Source: an uncultured Campylobacter sp. (lineage in GTDB: Bacteria; Campylobacterota; Campylobacteria; Campylobacterales; Campylobacteraceae). Taken from it: DNA of 22,560 bases. The translations under genes and the position numbers were made by a program. The notes beneath the pieces are model-generated. The model made no database searches. It worked only from the letters and a program-made list of their open reading frames with translations, and was not told where the DNA came from. Every line of letters starts with the position of its first letter. The first letter of the stretch is position 1. The stretch is from the NCBI RefSeq assembly GCF_905371695.1, contig NZ_CAJPMA010000018.1:1-22560 (forward strand), given 5' to 3'. Positions 1-7,991 of the stretch are shown here, one piece after another.

Positions 1-198
1 CGACGGCGAAAAAAGCAGCACGAACGGCAGCAAGATCATCGCGTTTATAAGCGCGGTCAGCACGATTTGCGTATCGCCTTCAAAGCTTTTTAAAAGCGTG
101 TTTTGGATTGTGATTTTGTGTGCTAGATCCACGCTCGCGTTTAAAAACGCGATGATTAAATAGGGCAAAAAGCCCCTAGCGGCTAGTAAAATTTTCAT
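1..198 (-). CDS. MFS-type membrane protein, N-terminal fragment, likely Aas-like
   Basis: Only the first 66 residues are in the window; the gene runs off the left edge. The reading frame is open and starts MKILLAARGFLPYLIIAFLN, followed by a DLAHKITIQN segment and a hydrophobic stretch (about residues 45-65). This matches my memory of the N-terminus of the large campylobacterial fusion that joins an LplT-like lysophospholipid MFS transporter to an acyltransferase and acyl-ACP synthetase (Aas), which recycles lysophospholipids at the inner membrane. The start codon overlaps the stop of the upstream MerR-type gene in an ATGA (195-198), so translation is probably coupled to the regulator. The membrane transporter call is fairly safe; the Aas fusion is inference, because the enzymatic half is outside the window. 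Confidence 0.55.
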   Translation of the reverse strand, partial: MKILLAARGFLPYLIIAFLNASVDLAHKITIQNTLLKSFEGDTQIVLTALINAMILLPFVLLFSPS

Positions 199-839
199 TT
201 TTCTTCCTTTTTGTAAGCGTTTAAAGTTTGCATGTTAAAAACGTAAGGCTTTAAAATTAGCAACACGTCAAGTAGGCGTTTTAGGCGGGCGTCGTTATCC
301 GCAGCGCCCTCTTTTACGGCGTTTTGAGCGATAGCGGCTTCAAGCGCGGCTAGCTTTTTAGCCTCTTTTAGATAAGTCTGAACGATTTGTTTTTCATCGT
401 CGTTTAGATTTACTAAAATTTCTAAAATTTCGCGCTCTTTTGCGGTAAAATTTCCCTCTCTGGGGCTTAAAAATCCGTCTTTTACGTAGTTTTTAAGCTC
501 TTTTTGCGAAATTTTAAACTCGTCTAAAAGCTCGTCTGCGCTATAAATTTTAGCGTGCGCGGGTCCCATAACGAGCTCTAAATTTTCAAAAAGCGACGCG
601 TAAGGGTTGCCGACGTCGAAATTTTCGCTTTTAAAAAGCTCTTTAATCTGTGCGATAGAGCAGCTGAAATTTAGCTGTAAATATTTTATAAACTCTATCG
701 TTTGCACGCATTTTTCGTCGTAAAGATGAAAATTTTGCTTTTGCTTGTCGGGTTCGGGCAATAAACCCTCTTTGACGTAGTAAAGTATCGTCGATTTGGG
801 CGTATCGCTAATCGTTTGCAGTTCGCTCATTTTTAGCAT
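195..839 (-). CDS. MerR-type transcriptional regulator with two HTH-like units
   Basis: A 214-residue cytoplasmic DNA-binding protein. Residues 4-55 have the MerR winged-helix pattern: a short HTH (SELQTISDTPKSTILYYVKE) followed by GLLP, then a tyrosine-containing wing and a helix. A second MerR-like unit lies at about 99-146 (YSADELLDEFKISQKELKNY, then VKDGFLSP). The C-terminus is a charged helix without an obvious ligand-binding domain. The start is well placed, with AAAGGAG five bases upstream on the minus strand. The gene ends in an ATGA overlap with the membrane transporter gene, so it probably regulates that operon, and an inverted repeat lies in its own upstream region. The regulated function and the signal cannot be read from the sequence. 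No metal-binding cysteine cluster of the MerR or CueR kind is seen. Confidence 0.75.
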   Translation of the reverse strand: MLKMSELQTISDTPKSTILYYVKEGLLPEPDKQKQNFHLYDEKCVQTIEFIKYLQLNFSCSIAQIKELFKSENFDVGNPYASLFENLELVMGPAHAKIYSADELLDEFKISQKELKNYVKDGFLSPREGNFTAKEREILEILVNLNDDEKQIVQTYLKEAKKLAALEAAIAQNAVKEGAADNDARLKRLLDVLLILKPYVFNMQTLNAYKKEEK

Positions 840-867
840 CGATGCTCCTTTCTTAAAATCAAGCGCA

Positions 868-895
868 ATATTAGCGGCTTTTTTCTTAAAAAAGC
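868..895 (-). promoter_or_regulatory. Candidate merR-type gene promoter with dyad operator
   Basis: On the minus strand a TAATAT box (868-873) lies about 30 bases before the regulator's start codon and could be its -10. Directly upstream of it is a perfect 8-bp inverted repeat, GCTTTTTT-CTT-AAAAAAGC (877-895). MerR-family proteins classically bind a dyad in the -35/-10 spacer, so autoregulation is plausible. The dyad is AT-simple and could be chance, and no convincing -35 box is seen. Confidence 0.35.
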
Positions 896-957
896 GTTAA
901 GTGATACTCTACGCTTTTTAAAATTCGGCGAAATTTCTAAAATTTAACAAAACGGAT

Positions 958-963
958 TATAAT
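958..963 (+). promoter_or_regulatory. -10 box for the small membrane protein gene
   Basis: A perfect TATAAT ends 22 bases before the ATG at 986. Transcription would start near 970 and leave a leader of about 16 bases that holds the ribosome site AAAAGG (973-978). As usual in Campylobacter, no clear -35 is present, only AT-rich sequence. Confidence 0.6.
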
Positions 964-985
964 TTACGCAAAAAAAGGCGTCGAG

Positions 986-1438
986 ATGAAATATTTTAAC
1001 TCGTTTTTCGCAGGTATTATTTTTACGTTAGCGCCGATATTTAGCATATTCGTCGGGCTTAAAAACAACTACTTCGGCTATTACGGCATAGACGAATATT
1101 TTAACTCTCTATTCGTAGATAACGTGCCTGTTTTATGGCTCGCGCCGGTGTATTTGCTCGCCGGATACTTTATATTTTACGCGCCTTTTCGTAAAATTTT
1201 CCGCGCATTTTATGCGGCGTTGCTGGTTGCTACTACTATTAGCTGGATAGAGCCCGTAGGGTTAAAATTAGGACAAAAGTTATTTATGAGCGAGCCTTAC
1301 GAGACGGCTTTCGGGCTTGACGAAAACAGCCGCGCCAAAATTACCAAAATGCAGACGCTTTACGTCGGGCGAAACGACGTTTACGTCATCAAAGAGGGCG
1401 CCGATAAAGCCAGCAAAACAAAAAAAGACGCTCTTTAA
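986..1438 (+). CDS. Hypothetical membrane protein, 150 residues
   Basis: I do not recognise this protein. It has an N-terminal hydrophobic segment (about residues 5-25), an aromatic and acidic stretch (27-45, rich in Y, F, N and D), then two more hydrophobic segments (about 48-68 and 71-90). A hydrophilic C-terminal part (about 95-150) ends in lysines. This suggests an inner-membrane protein with three spans and a soluble tail; its orientation is uncertain. The start is supported by AAAAGG upstream and by a TATAAT promoter. It stands alone between a divergent regulator and the DUF507-carA operon, which has its own likely promoter. Base composition is like its neighbours, so there is no sign of recent transfer. 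Confidence 0.7.
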   Translation: MKYFNSFFAGIIFTLAPIFSIFVGLKNNYFGYYGIDEYFNSLFVDNVPVLWLAPVYLLAGYFIFYAPFRKIFRAFYAALLVATTISWIEPVGLKLGQKLFMSEPYETAFGLDENSRAKITKMQTLYVGRNDVYVIKEGADKASKTKKDAL

Positions 1439-1468
1439 AATTTAACGCAAATTTTACCTTTGCTTGGC

Positions 1469-1474
1469 TACAAT
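1469..1474 (+). promoter_or_regulatory. -10 box for the DUF507-carA operon
   Basis: TACAAT lies 26 bases before the ATG at 1501. A purine-rich ribosome site (AAAGGGCAGG, 1488-1497) follows. The preceding gene ends at 1438, so this short gap most likely holds the operon promoter. Confidence 0.5.
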
Positions 1475-1500
1475 ACGCCAAAATTTTAAAGGGCAGGACT

Positions 1501-2052
1501 ATGCGTATCAAACTTCCTCACACACCTTATATCGCACATAAAATCGCAATCGATCTTTTAAACTGCGGCTTTGTTAAGCTAAACAGCGGCGTCGAGCCGG
1601 TCGCAAAAAGGGCGGTCGAAATTTTAAACGCCGACGTGCAAAAAGAGCGCGCGCTGGACGAACGCGCAAACGAATTACTGGCTAAAAACGAGGATGAGAT
1701 GGAAACGATGCAAATCGATCGCAAAAATATGTTTTGGCTTATTAAGCGCAAGCTGGCGGGAGATTTCGGCGTGATTTTATCGCACGAGGATAGATTTAGC
1801 GACGTCGCGCATAAAATTTTAGAAGCGATCTGGAAAAGCAGCCTAATCGAGTATAACGTCTCCGAAAATCGCGTTAAAAACGTAATTTACAACTCGATCG
1901 ACGATTATTTAAAGATTTATGAAAAGATCGAGGACGAAGTAATCGAAAAAATAGAGGGTTACAAGCGAAAATTAATCCCCGGTACCGAAGAATACGACAT
2001 AGTTTTCGAGCGGCTTTACGAGGACGAGCTAAGAAAACGAGGAATGTTTTAA
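1501..2052 (+). CDS. DUF507 family protein
   Basis: A 183-residue soluble, strongly charged, mostly helical protein with the DUF507 pattern: an N-terminal LPHTPYIAHKIAIDLLNCG segment, a KNEDEMETMQIDRKNMFWLI-like helix in the middle, and an acidic tail ending near RLYEDELRKRGMF. The family has no known biochemical role that I can name. In Campylobacter it sits directly upstream of carA, as here: the TAA stop and the carA ATG share one base (TAATG at 2050-2054), so the two are translated from one message. No membrane segment or signal peptide is seen. The family call rests on resemblance and on the conserved gene order. Confidence 0.8.
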   Translation: MRIKLPHTPYIAHKIAIDLLNCGFVKLNSGVEPVAKRAVEILNADVQKERALDERANELLAKNEDEMETMQIDRKNMFWLIKRKLAGDFGVILSHEDRFSDVAHKILEAIWKSSLIEYNVSENRVKNVIYNSIDDYLKIYEKIEDEVIEKIEGYKRKLIPGTEEYDIVFERLYEDELRKRGMF

Positions 2053-3170
2053 TGGACGCGTATATTTATTTACAAAACGGCGCGTTTTTGCGGGCTAAGG
2101 CGTTCGGCGCGAGCGGCGAGTGCGCGGGCGAGCTGGTGTTTAACACCTCGATGACGGGCTATCAAGAAATTTTAAGCGACCCTAGCTATGCGGGGCAAAT
2201 CATTGTTTTTACCGCGCCCGAGATCGGCGTCGTAGGCGTAAACGACGACGATATGGAAAGTCTAAAAATTCACGCGAGCGGCGCGATAATGAGAAATTTT
2301 ACGCGTACGCCGTCGAATTTTCGCTCGCAAAAATCGCTTGAAGAATTTTTCAAAGAGCAGGGAAAATTCGGTATTTACGACGTAGATACGCGCTATTTAA
2401 CTAAAATGCTGCGCGACGAAGGCGCTTTGATGGCGTATATCTCGACGCAAATCGACGATAAAAACGAGCTTGCGCGCAAACTAGAAGAAGCGGGAAGCAT
2501 AGCTAATAAAAATTACGTAAAAACCGTAAGCGCCGAAGACGAATACTCCCATAAAAACGGCGCTTGGGATAAGAGCGAGCAACGCTACAAGCCGCTAAAA
2601 AGCATCGGCAAAAAGATCGCCGTCATAGACTTCGGCGTTAAGAGAAATATCTTAAACGAACTTTGCGAGATCGGCCTTGAAACGCTCGTCGTGCCGCACG
2701 ATACGAAGGCGGATTATTTAATCGAAAAATTTAAAAAGGGCGAAATTAACGGCGTATTTCTCTCAAATGGACCGGGCGAGCCTAAAAATTTAACGGACGA
2801 AATCGCGCAGATTAAGGAGTTAATAGCGGCTCGCGTGCCGATTTTCGGCATTTGCTTAGGTCATCAGCTACTCTCAAACGCATTCGGATATCCGACTTAC
2901 AAGCTAAAATTCGGCCAGCACGGTGCGAACCACCCCGTGCTAAATTTGCAAACCAAAGCCGTAGAAATCACCGCGCAAAACCACAATTATAACGTTCCAG
3001 AAGAGATCGCGCAGGTGGCGGAGATCACGCATCGCAATCTTTTCGACGGCACGATAGAAGGCGTTAGATACAAAGATTATCCGATATTTTCGGTCCAGCA
3101 TCACCCGGAAGCCAGCAGCGGTCCAAACGAGAGCAAATACATCTTTAAGCAATTTTTAGAAATTTTGTAA
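2052..3170 (+). CDS. carA: Carbamoyl-phosphate synthase small (glutaminase) subunit
   Basis: The 372-residue length is normal for CarA. It hydrolyses glutamine and passes ammonia to the large subunit CarB for carbamoyl phosphate, the precursor of arginine and pyrimidines. Residues 1-150 form the CarA N-terminal domain (VFNTSMTGYQEILSDPSYAG is typical). Residues 187-372 form a class I glutamine amidotransferase: FLSNGPGEP, the nucleophile Cys268 in FGICLGHQLL, and His351 and Glu353 in the SVQHHPEAS motif. The FGQHGANHPV segment is characteristic of CarA. carB is not adjacent. The ATG overlaps the DUF507 stop by one base, so translational coupling is likely. Confidence 0.96.
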   Translation: MDAYIYLQNGAFLRAKAFGASGECAGELVFNTSMTGYQEILSDPSYAGQIIVFTAPEIGVVGVNDDDMESLKIHASGAIMRNFTRTPSNFRSQKSLEEFFKEQGKFGIYDVDTRYLTKMLRDEGALMAYISTQIDDKNELARKLEEAGSIANKNYVKTVSAEDEYSHKNGAWDKSEQRYKPLKSIGKKIAVIDFGVKRNILNELCEIGLETLVVPHDTKADYLIEKFKKGEINGVFLSNGPGEPKNLTDEIAQIKELIAARVPIFGICLGHQLLSNAFGYPTYKLKFGQHGANHPVLNLQTKAVEITAQNHNYNVPEEIAQVAEITHRNLFDGTIEGVRYKDYPIFSVQHHPEASSGPNESKYIFKQFLEIL

Positions 3171-3173
3171 TCT

Positions 3174-3839
3174 ATGGACTATCTTAGCGTCCTAAACATC
3201 GCTAGCGTCGCGGTTTTGAGCAGTTTTAGCCACTGCATCGGTATGTGCGGCGGATTTATTAGCTTGCAGGCGCTGTTTTTACGCGGCAAAAGCGGGACGC
3301 AGGCGATGATTTTGTCGCTGCTTTATCATTTATGCCGCGTCGGCGCGTATACGTGCCTAGGCGCGCTAGCGGGAGGTCTTAGCGGAGCGCTAATAATTGG
3401 CAAAAACGCGCGCGCGGAGCTATTTTTCGCCGTCGGTTGCGCGCTTATTTTTATAGGCACGGCGCTTTACTTTCGCGGCGGTATGCTAAAATTTTTAGAA
3501 AACGAAAAAATTTCGAAATTTATCGCTTTAAAGGCGTTAAAATTTAGCAAAAAGCAAGGCGTATTAAACCTTTGCGCGCTTGGATTTTTAAACGGATTAC
3601 TGCCTTGCGGGGTAGTTTATTATTTTTTAGCTCAGGCCGTTTCTTACGGCAGCGCCGTTAGCGGAGCGGAGGTAGCGGCTATTTTCGGGCTTTGCACGAT
3701 ACCCGCGCTTCTTTGCGCGCAGATTATTTTGAGGCGAGCCTTGCTAAATTTTAGGCAGGCTATGTTTAAAATTTCAACCGCGGTAATCGTTCTTAACGGC
3801 GTTTATCTCGCGTTTTCGGGGCTTAGGGCGAGTGAGTGA
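3174..3839 (+). CDS. TauE/SafE (DsbD_2-like) polytopic membrane protein
   Basis: A 221-residue protein with about six hydrophobic spans. Two conserved cysteine-bearing turns stand out: SHCIGMCGGF (about residues 20-29) near the N-terminus and LLPCGVVYYF at about 142-151. These are typical of the sulfite exporter TauE/SafE or DsbD_2-type family, which resembles the CcdA/DsbD transmembrane domain. Relatives often sit near cytochrome oxidase genes, and roles in metal or sulfur handling have been proposed; the substrate is not known from sequence. It starts three bases after carA with no clear ribosome site, so it is probably translated by coupling. It overlaps the kinase gene by eight bases. Confidence 0.75.
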   Translation: MDYLSVLNIASVAVLSSFSHCIGMCGGFISLQALFLRGKSGTQAMILSLLYHLCRVGAYTCLGALAGGLSGALIIGKNARAELFFAVGCALIFIGTALYFRGGMLKFLENEKISKFIALKALKFSKKQGVLNLCALGFLNGLLPCGVVYYFLAQAVSYGSAVSGAEVAAIFGLCTIPALLCAQIILRRALLNFRQAMFKISTAVIVLNGVYLAFSGLRASE

Positions 3840-5055
3840 CGTAAAGGCTAGATTTAAGCAGTATCAAAACGCGATCGAAGAGAGTACGATCGTTTCAAAG
3901 ACCGATATTAACGGTATCATCACGTTCGTAAACGACGAATTTTGCAAAATTTTAGGCTACTCTCGCGAGGAGCTAATCGGCAAAAATCATAACGTAGTGC
4001 GTCATCCAAGCGTTCAAGCTAGCGAATTTAAGCGCCTTTGGGATACGATCTTAGCTAAAAAAGTTTATAAAACGACGACGAAAAATTTAACCAAAGACGG
4101 GCGGGCTGTCTATCTAAATACGACGATTATCCCGATACTAGATCTTAACGGCGATATAGAGGAGTTTTTAGCCGTCCGCCACGACGTAACGGAAGTAGTA
4201 GAGTTAAACGAGCGCCTAATGCTCGCGCAAAAAGAGCTAAGAGAGCTAAATTTAGGACTAGAAAGCCGCGTAAACGAGCAAACGGCGAAGCTTCGCGAGC
4301 TAAACGAAAATTTACGCAAAATAGTAGAGCGCGAGGTCGCCAAAAACGAGGAAAAGACCAAGATGCTGCTAGTTCAGTCGCGACTTGCCAGTATGGGCGA
4401 GATGATAGCAAATATCGCTCACCAGTGGCGCCAACCGCTAAACGAGCTGTCTTTAACGTTATTTAAGATGAAGAAGGCGGCGGCGCACGGCGCGGAATTT
4501 AAAAGCTCTTACGATAAATGCAAGAATATTATTAAAAATATGTCCGATACGATCGAGGATTTTAGCGGTTTTTTTAACGGCGGTAGGGCGGCTAAAAATT
4601 TTACGCTAAGCGACGCGGCGCGCGAGTCTGCGGCGATGGTGCAAGGAGCGTTCGAAAAGGAAAAGATAAAGCTAAATTTAGACGTTAAAGCCGACGCGCG
4701 AATTTTCGGGCATAAAAATCAGCTAGAACAAGTCGTTATAAATTTGCTAAATAACGCGAAAGATGCTTTAAGTCGAAAAAGCGGCGAGAAAACCGTCGAA
4801 ATTCGCGTTTTTAAAGAGAACGGCTTGGGCGTAATTAGCGTAAGCGATAACGGCGGTGGGATCGACAGGGAAGTAGCGGATAAAATTTTCGAGCCGTATT
4901 TTACGACTAAAAGCGCAAAGCAAGGCACGGGCATCGGGCTATATATGTCAAAGACGATAATGGATAAATTTCAAGGCGAAATAGAGGCTAGAAACGCAAA
5001 CGGCGGCGCCGTATTTACCCTAAAAATACCTTGCGAAAAGGAGAAAAATGAATAA
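3832..5055 (+). CDS. Cytoplasmic PAS sensor histidine kinase (BumS-position)
   Basis: A 407-residue kinase with a GTG start inside the end of the preceding gene, and no membrane segment or signal peptide, so it senses inside the cell. Residues 10-120 form a PAS domain with HNVVRHPSV (54-62) and RLW (68-70), a pattern like the FAD-binding PAS of Aer. A coiled coil runs over about 123-180. The H-box is at 189-204 with His197 in IAHQWRQPLNEL. The ATPase domain has an N-box (NLLNNAKDAL, 304-313), SDNGGGI (338-344) and TGIGL (366-370). It overlaps its response regulator by eight bases. In C. jejuni this position is, as I recall, BumS, reported as a butyrate-responsive sensor acting mainly as a phosphatase. 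Equivalence here is inferred from gene order. Confidence 0.88.
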   Translation: MSDVKARFKQYQNAIEESTIVSKTDINGIITFVNDEFCKILGYSREELIGKNHNVVRHPSVQASEFKRLWDTILAKKVYKTTTKNLTKDGRAVYLNTTIIPILDLNGDIEEFLAVRHDVTEVVELNERLMLAQKELRELNLGLESRVNEQTAKLRELNENLRKIVEREVAKNEEKTKMLLVQSRLASMGEMIANIAHQWRQPLNELSLTLFKMKKAAAHGAEFKSSYDKCKNIIKNMSDTIEDFSGFFNGGRAAKNFTLSDAARESAAMVQGAFEKEKIKLNLDVKADARIFGHKNQLEQVVINLLNNAKDALSRKSGEKTVEIRVFKENGLGVISVSDNGGGIDREVADKIFEPYFTTKSAKQGTGIGLYMSKTIMDKFQGEIEARNANGGAVFTLKIPCEKEKNE

Positions 5056-5731
5056 AATTTTAGCGAATTTAACTATATTATTAGTCGAGGACGACGAGGA
5101 AGCGCGAAAGCTCATGCAAGAGCTATTGCAGGGCGAATTCGCGAAGGTTATAACCGCTCAAAACGGCGATGAGGGACTTAAAAAATTTAAGAAATTTAAT
5201 CCCGATATGGCGGTGACCGACATCGCGATGCCGATTTTAGGCGGGCTTGAAATGGCGCAAGAGATCAAAAAAATCTCCAAAGATACGCCCGTAATCGCGC
5301 TTAGCGCGTTTAGCGAAAAAGAGCGGCTGCTAAAAGCTATCGACGTAGGTATCGACAAATACGTATTAAAACCGGTCGACATGGACGAATTTTTACCCGC
5401 GCTCGAAAAACTGGCGCAAGATAAAATCGCCTCCGTTAGCGTAATAGAAATTTCAAGCGGACTTAGCTTTAATAAGATTAAACGCGTTTTGATAAAAGAA
5501 GAAGAGGAAATTTTGCTTACCAAAAAGGAGCTTTCTTTCGTATCGCTTTTGATTAAGCGCCTAGGTACCGTGGTGCCGCACGAGGAGATAAAAAACGTCG
5601 TATGGGTGGGCGAGAGCGTAAGCGAAGCGGCGATCAGGACGTTCGTAAAGCGTCTGCGCGATAAGGTCGGGACGGATTTTATTAAAAATTCCCCGGGTCT
5701 GGGTTATAAAATCGACGCGAATTTTAAGTAG
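5048..5731 (+). CDS. OmpR/PhoB-family response regulator (BumR-position)
   Basis: A 227-residue two-domain regulator. The receiver domain (about 5-120) has the acidic pair Asp15/Asp16 in VEDDEEA, the phospho-acceptor Asp58 in VTDIAMP, Ser86 in ALSAF and Lys108 in LKPVD, so it should be phosphorylated normally. The C-terminal winged helix (about 135-225) has the OmpR-type ending RLRDKVGTDFIKNSPGLGYK. The ATG overlaps the kinase stop by eight bases and has AAAAGGAG upstream, so the pair is co-translated. It lies just before the cbb3 oxidase genes, which makes them candidate targets. By conserved order it corresponds to C. jejuni BumR, though that name rests on my memory of the synteny. Confidence 0.88.
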   Translation: MNKILANLTILLVEDDEEARKLMQELLQGEFAKVITAQNGDEGLKKFKKFNPDMAVTDIAMPILGGLEMAQEIKKISKDTPVIALSAFSEKERLLKAIDVGIDKYVLKPVDMDEFLPALEKLAQDKIASVSVIEISSGLSFNKIKRVLIKEEEEILLTKKELSFVSLLIKRLGTVVPHEEIKNVVWVGESVSEAAIRTFVKRLRDKVGTDFIKNSPGLGYKIDANFK

Positions 5732-5752
5732 CTTAACGAAATATAAAAACGT

Positions 5753-5791
5753 TATACTTTAAGTTGCTTTATATATTTATTGCTCTAAAAT
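5753..5791 (+). promoter_or_regulatory. Candidate ccoN promoter region
   Basis: The 102-base gap before ccoN is AT-rich and holds two possible -10 boxes, TATACT (5753-5758) and TAAAAT (5786-5791), the second preceded by periodic T-rich sequence. A strong ribosome site, GAGGAGG (5823-5829), lies four bases before the ATG. No FNR-type dyad is evident. Which box is used cannot be decided by eye. Confidence 0.4.
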
Positions 5792-5833
5792 AGCGGATTG
5801 AAATTTTTAACGTAAATTTAACGAGGAGGCTTA

Positions 5834-7318
5834 ATGCGACCCGGTCAGTTGCTTAGCTACGATTACAGCGTGGCTAAACTTTTTATGTTTTCTACGATAC
5901 TTTTCGGCATCGTAGGTATGGGTATAGGCGTGTATATCGCGTTTGAGATGGCATGTCCTGAGTTAAACTACGTAGCGGGAGAATACTCGACGTTCGGCAG
6001 GCTACGTCCGCTTCATACCAACGGCGTAATATTCGGCTTTATGCTTTCGGGAATTTTCGCTACGTGGTATTACGTAGGGCAGCGCGTATTAAAGGTCTCT
6101 ATGAGCGAGTCGCCGCTGCTTATGGCAGTGGGTAAGCTGCATTTTTGGCTATATATGCTAGTGATGGCGGCGGCGGTAGTTAGCCTGCTTATGGGACTAA
6201 ATACTACCAAAGAATACGCCGAGCTAGAATGGCCTATCGACATCGGCGTAGTCGTAGTTTGGGTGCTTTGGGGAGTTAGTATATTCGGGCTTATCGGTAT
6301 TAGGCGCGAAAAGACGCTTTACGTGTCGCTTTGGTACTATATCGCGACGTTTTTCGGCGTGGCGATGCTATATTTATTTAATAATATGGAAGTGCCTACG
6401 CGTCTAATTTCGGGCGAAGGCTCGTGGTTTCACTCCGTATCGATGTACGCGGGCAGCAATGACGCTTTGGTGCAATGGTGGTACGGACACAATGCCGTGG
6501 CGTTCGTATTTACCGTCGCGATAATCGCCCAAATTTATTACTTCTTGCCCAAAGAAAGCGCGCAGCCCGTATTTAGCTACAAGCTCTCGCTATTTTCGTT
6601 TTGGGGGCTTATGTTTATCTATCTTTGGGCGGGCGGACACCACTTGCTGTATTCCGCCGTGCCCGATTGGATGCAGACGATGGGTTCTGTATTTTCGGTA
6701 GTTCTAATTCTTCCGTCGTGGGGCTCCGCTATTAACATCTTACTTACGATGAAGGGCGAATGGACGCAGCTAAGAGAAAATCCGCTTATTAAATTTATGA
6801 TTTTAGCCTCTACGTTTTATATGTTTTCGACCCTAGAAGGCTCGATTTTAGCGGTAAAATCCGTAAACGCGCTAGCGCATTTTACAGATTGGGTCCCGGG
6901 ACACGTCCACGACGGGGCGCTGGGCTGGGTAGGATTCATGACGATGGCGGCGCTTTATCATATGACGCCGCGCGTATTTAAGCGCGAAATTTATTCAAAA
7001 TCGCTTATGGAAGCGCAGTTTTGGATACAAACGACAGGTATCGTGCTATATTTTGCGTCGATGTGGATCGCGGGCATAACGCAAGGCATGATGTGGCGCG
7101 CTACCGATCAATACGGCAACTTGCTGTATTCGTTCATCGACACCGTGATCGCGTTAATGCCTTATTATTGGATTAGGGCTATCGGCGGGGCGCTTTATTT
7201 GATAGGATTTTTTATGTTCGTTTATAATATTTATAAATCTATGAGCGCGCCTAAAATTAGCGCCGAGCCTAAAAGCGCTTCGCCTATGGGGCAGGGCATA
7301 AGAGCGGAGGTGATGTGA
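5834..7318 (+). CDS. ccoN: cbb3-type cytochrome c oxidase subunit I
   Basis: The catalytic subunit of the high-affinity terminal oxidase, an integral membrane protein that reduces oxygen and pumps protons. The 494-residue length is typical. Ligands fit the family: His61 (LHTNGVIFG) and His359 for low-spin heme b; His219 (WWYGHNAV), His269 and His270 (WAGGHHLLY) for CuB; His357 (VPGHVHDG) for heme b3. Tyr263, six residues before the His pair, sits where the His-Tyr crosslink of cbb3 enzymes is found. About twelve hydrophobic spans are seen. It begins the ccoNOQP operon behind a strong ribosome site and shares one base with the ccoO ATG. Confidence 0.97.
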   Translation: MRPGQLLSYDYSVAKLFMFSTILFGIVGMGIGVYIAFEMACPELNYVAGEYSTFGRLRPLHTNGVIFGFMLSGIFATWYYVGQRVLKVSMSESPLLMAVGKLHFWLYMLVMAAAVVSLLMGLNTTKEYAELEWPIDIGVVVVWVLWGVSIFGLIGIRREKTLYVSLWYYIATFFGVAMLYLFNNMEVPTRLISGEGSWFHSVSMYAGSNDALVQWWYGHNAVAFVFTVAIIAQIYYFLPKESAQPVFSYKLSLFSFWGLMFIYLWAGGHHLLYSAVPDWMQTMGSVFSVVLILPSWGSAINILLTMKGEWTQLRENPLIKFMILASTFYMFSTLEGSILAVKSVNALAHFTDWVPGHVHDGALGWVGFMTMAALYHMTPRVFKREIYSKSLMEAQFWIQTTGIVLYFASMWIAGITQGMMWRATDQYGNLLYSFIDTVIALMPYYWIRAIGGALYLIGFFMFVYNIYKSMSAPKISAEPKSASPMGQGIRAEVM

Positions 7319-7983
7319 TGTTTACTTGGCTAGAAAAAAATCCGTTCTTCTTCGGCGTCGGAGTTTTTATCATCATCGCTTACGCGGGCGTAGTCGAAAT
7401 TTTGCCCGACTTCGCCAATCGCGCTCGCCCGCTAGAAGGCACGAAGCCTTACAGCGTGCTGCAACTAGCGGGTAAAAACGTCTATATGCAAAACGGCTGC
7501 AACGCCTGCCACACGCAGCTAATCCGCCCGTTTAAAAGCGAAACCGATCGCTACGGCATGTATTCGCTAAGCGGCGAGTATGCCTACGATCGCCCGCATT
7601 TATGGGGTTCTAAGCGCACGGGGCCCGATCTTTTGCGCGTAGGAAACTACCGCACGACCGATTGGCACGAAAACCATATGAAAGACCCGCTCTCGGTGGT
7701 GCCGGGCTCTATAATGCCGGCATACGCGCACATGTTTAGAAAAAACGCCGATATTAGCACGGCTTACGCGGAGGCGGCGACTATTAAAAAGGTATTTGCG
7801 GTGCCTTACGACGAGCCTGAGATGCCTAGTCTAGGCGATTTTAGCGCCGCGCAAAAAGCCGCGAACGAAGAGGCGGGCGCGATCGTAGAGCAGATGAAGG
7901 ACGAGGAAGTTAAAAAAGCTTACGCTAACGGCGAAATACGCGAGATCGTGGCTTTGATCGCGTATCTAAATAGCTTAAAGTGA
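7318..7983 (+). CDS. ccoO: cbb3-type cytochrome c oxidase subunit II (monoheme)
   Basis: A 221-residue membrane-anchored c-type cytochrome that passes electrons within the oxidase. It has one N-terminal membrane anchor (about residues 10-28), a single heme site CNACH (61-65) and a likely axial Met133 in SIMPAYAHM. I chose the ATG at 7318 over the in-frame GTG at 7315 because GGAGG (7306-7310) is seven bases from the ATG and only four from the GTG, and because MFTWLEKNPFFFGV is the usual CcoO start. The ATG overlaps the ccoN TGA by one base. Confidence 0.95.
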   Translation: MFTWLEKNPFFFGVGVFIIIAYAGVVEILPDFANRARPLEGTKPYSVLQLAGKNVYMQNGCNACHTQLIRPFKSETDRYGMYSLSGEYAYDRPHLWGSKRTGPDLLRVGNYRTTDWHENHMKDPLSVVPGSIMPAYAHMFRKNADISTAYAEAATIKKVFAVPYDEPEMPSLGDFSAAQKAANEEAGAIVEQMKDEEVKKAYANGEIREIVALIAYLNSLK

Positions 7984-7991
7984 GGCGTGCG

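Noticed and set aside
7315..7317. GTG start for ccoO
   Set aside because: It is only four bases from the ribosome site; the adjacent ATG at 7318 has better spacing and the usual CcoO N-terminus.
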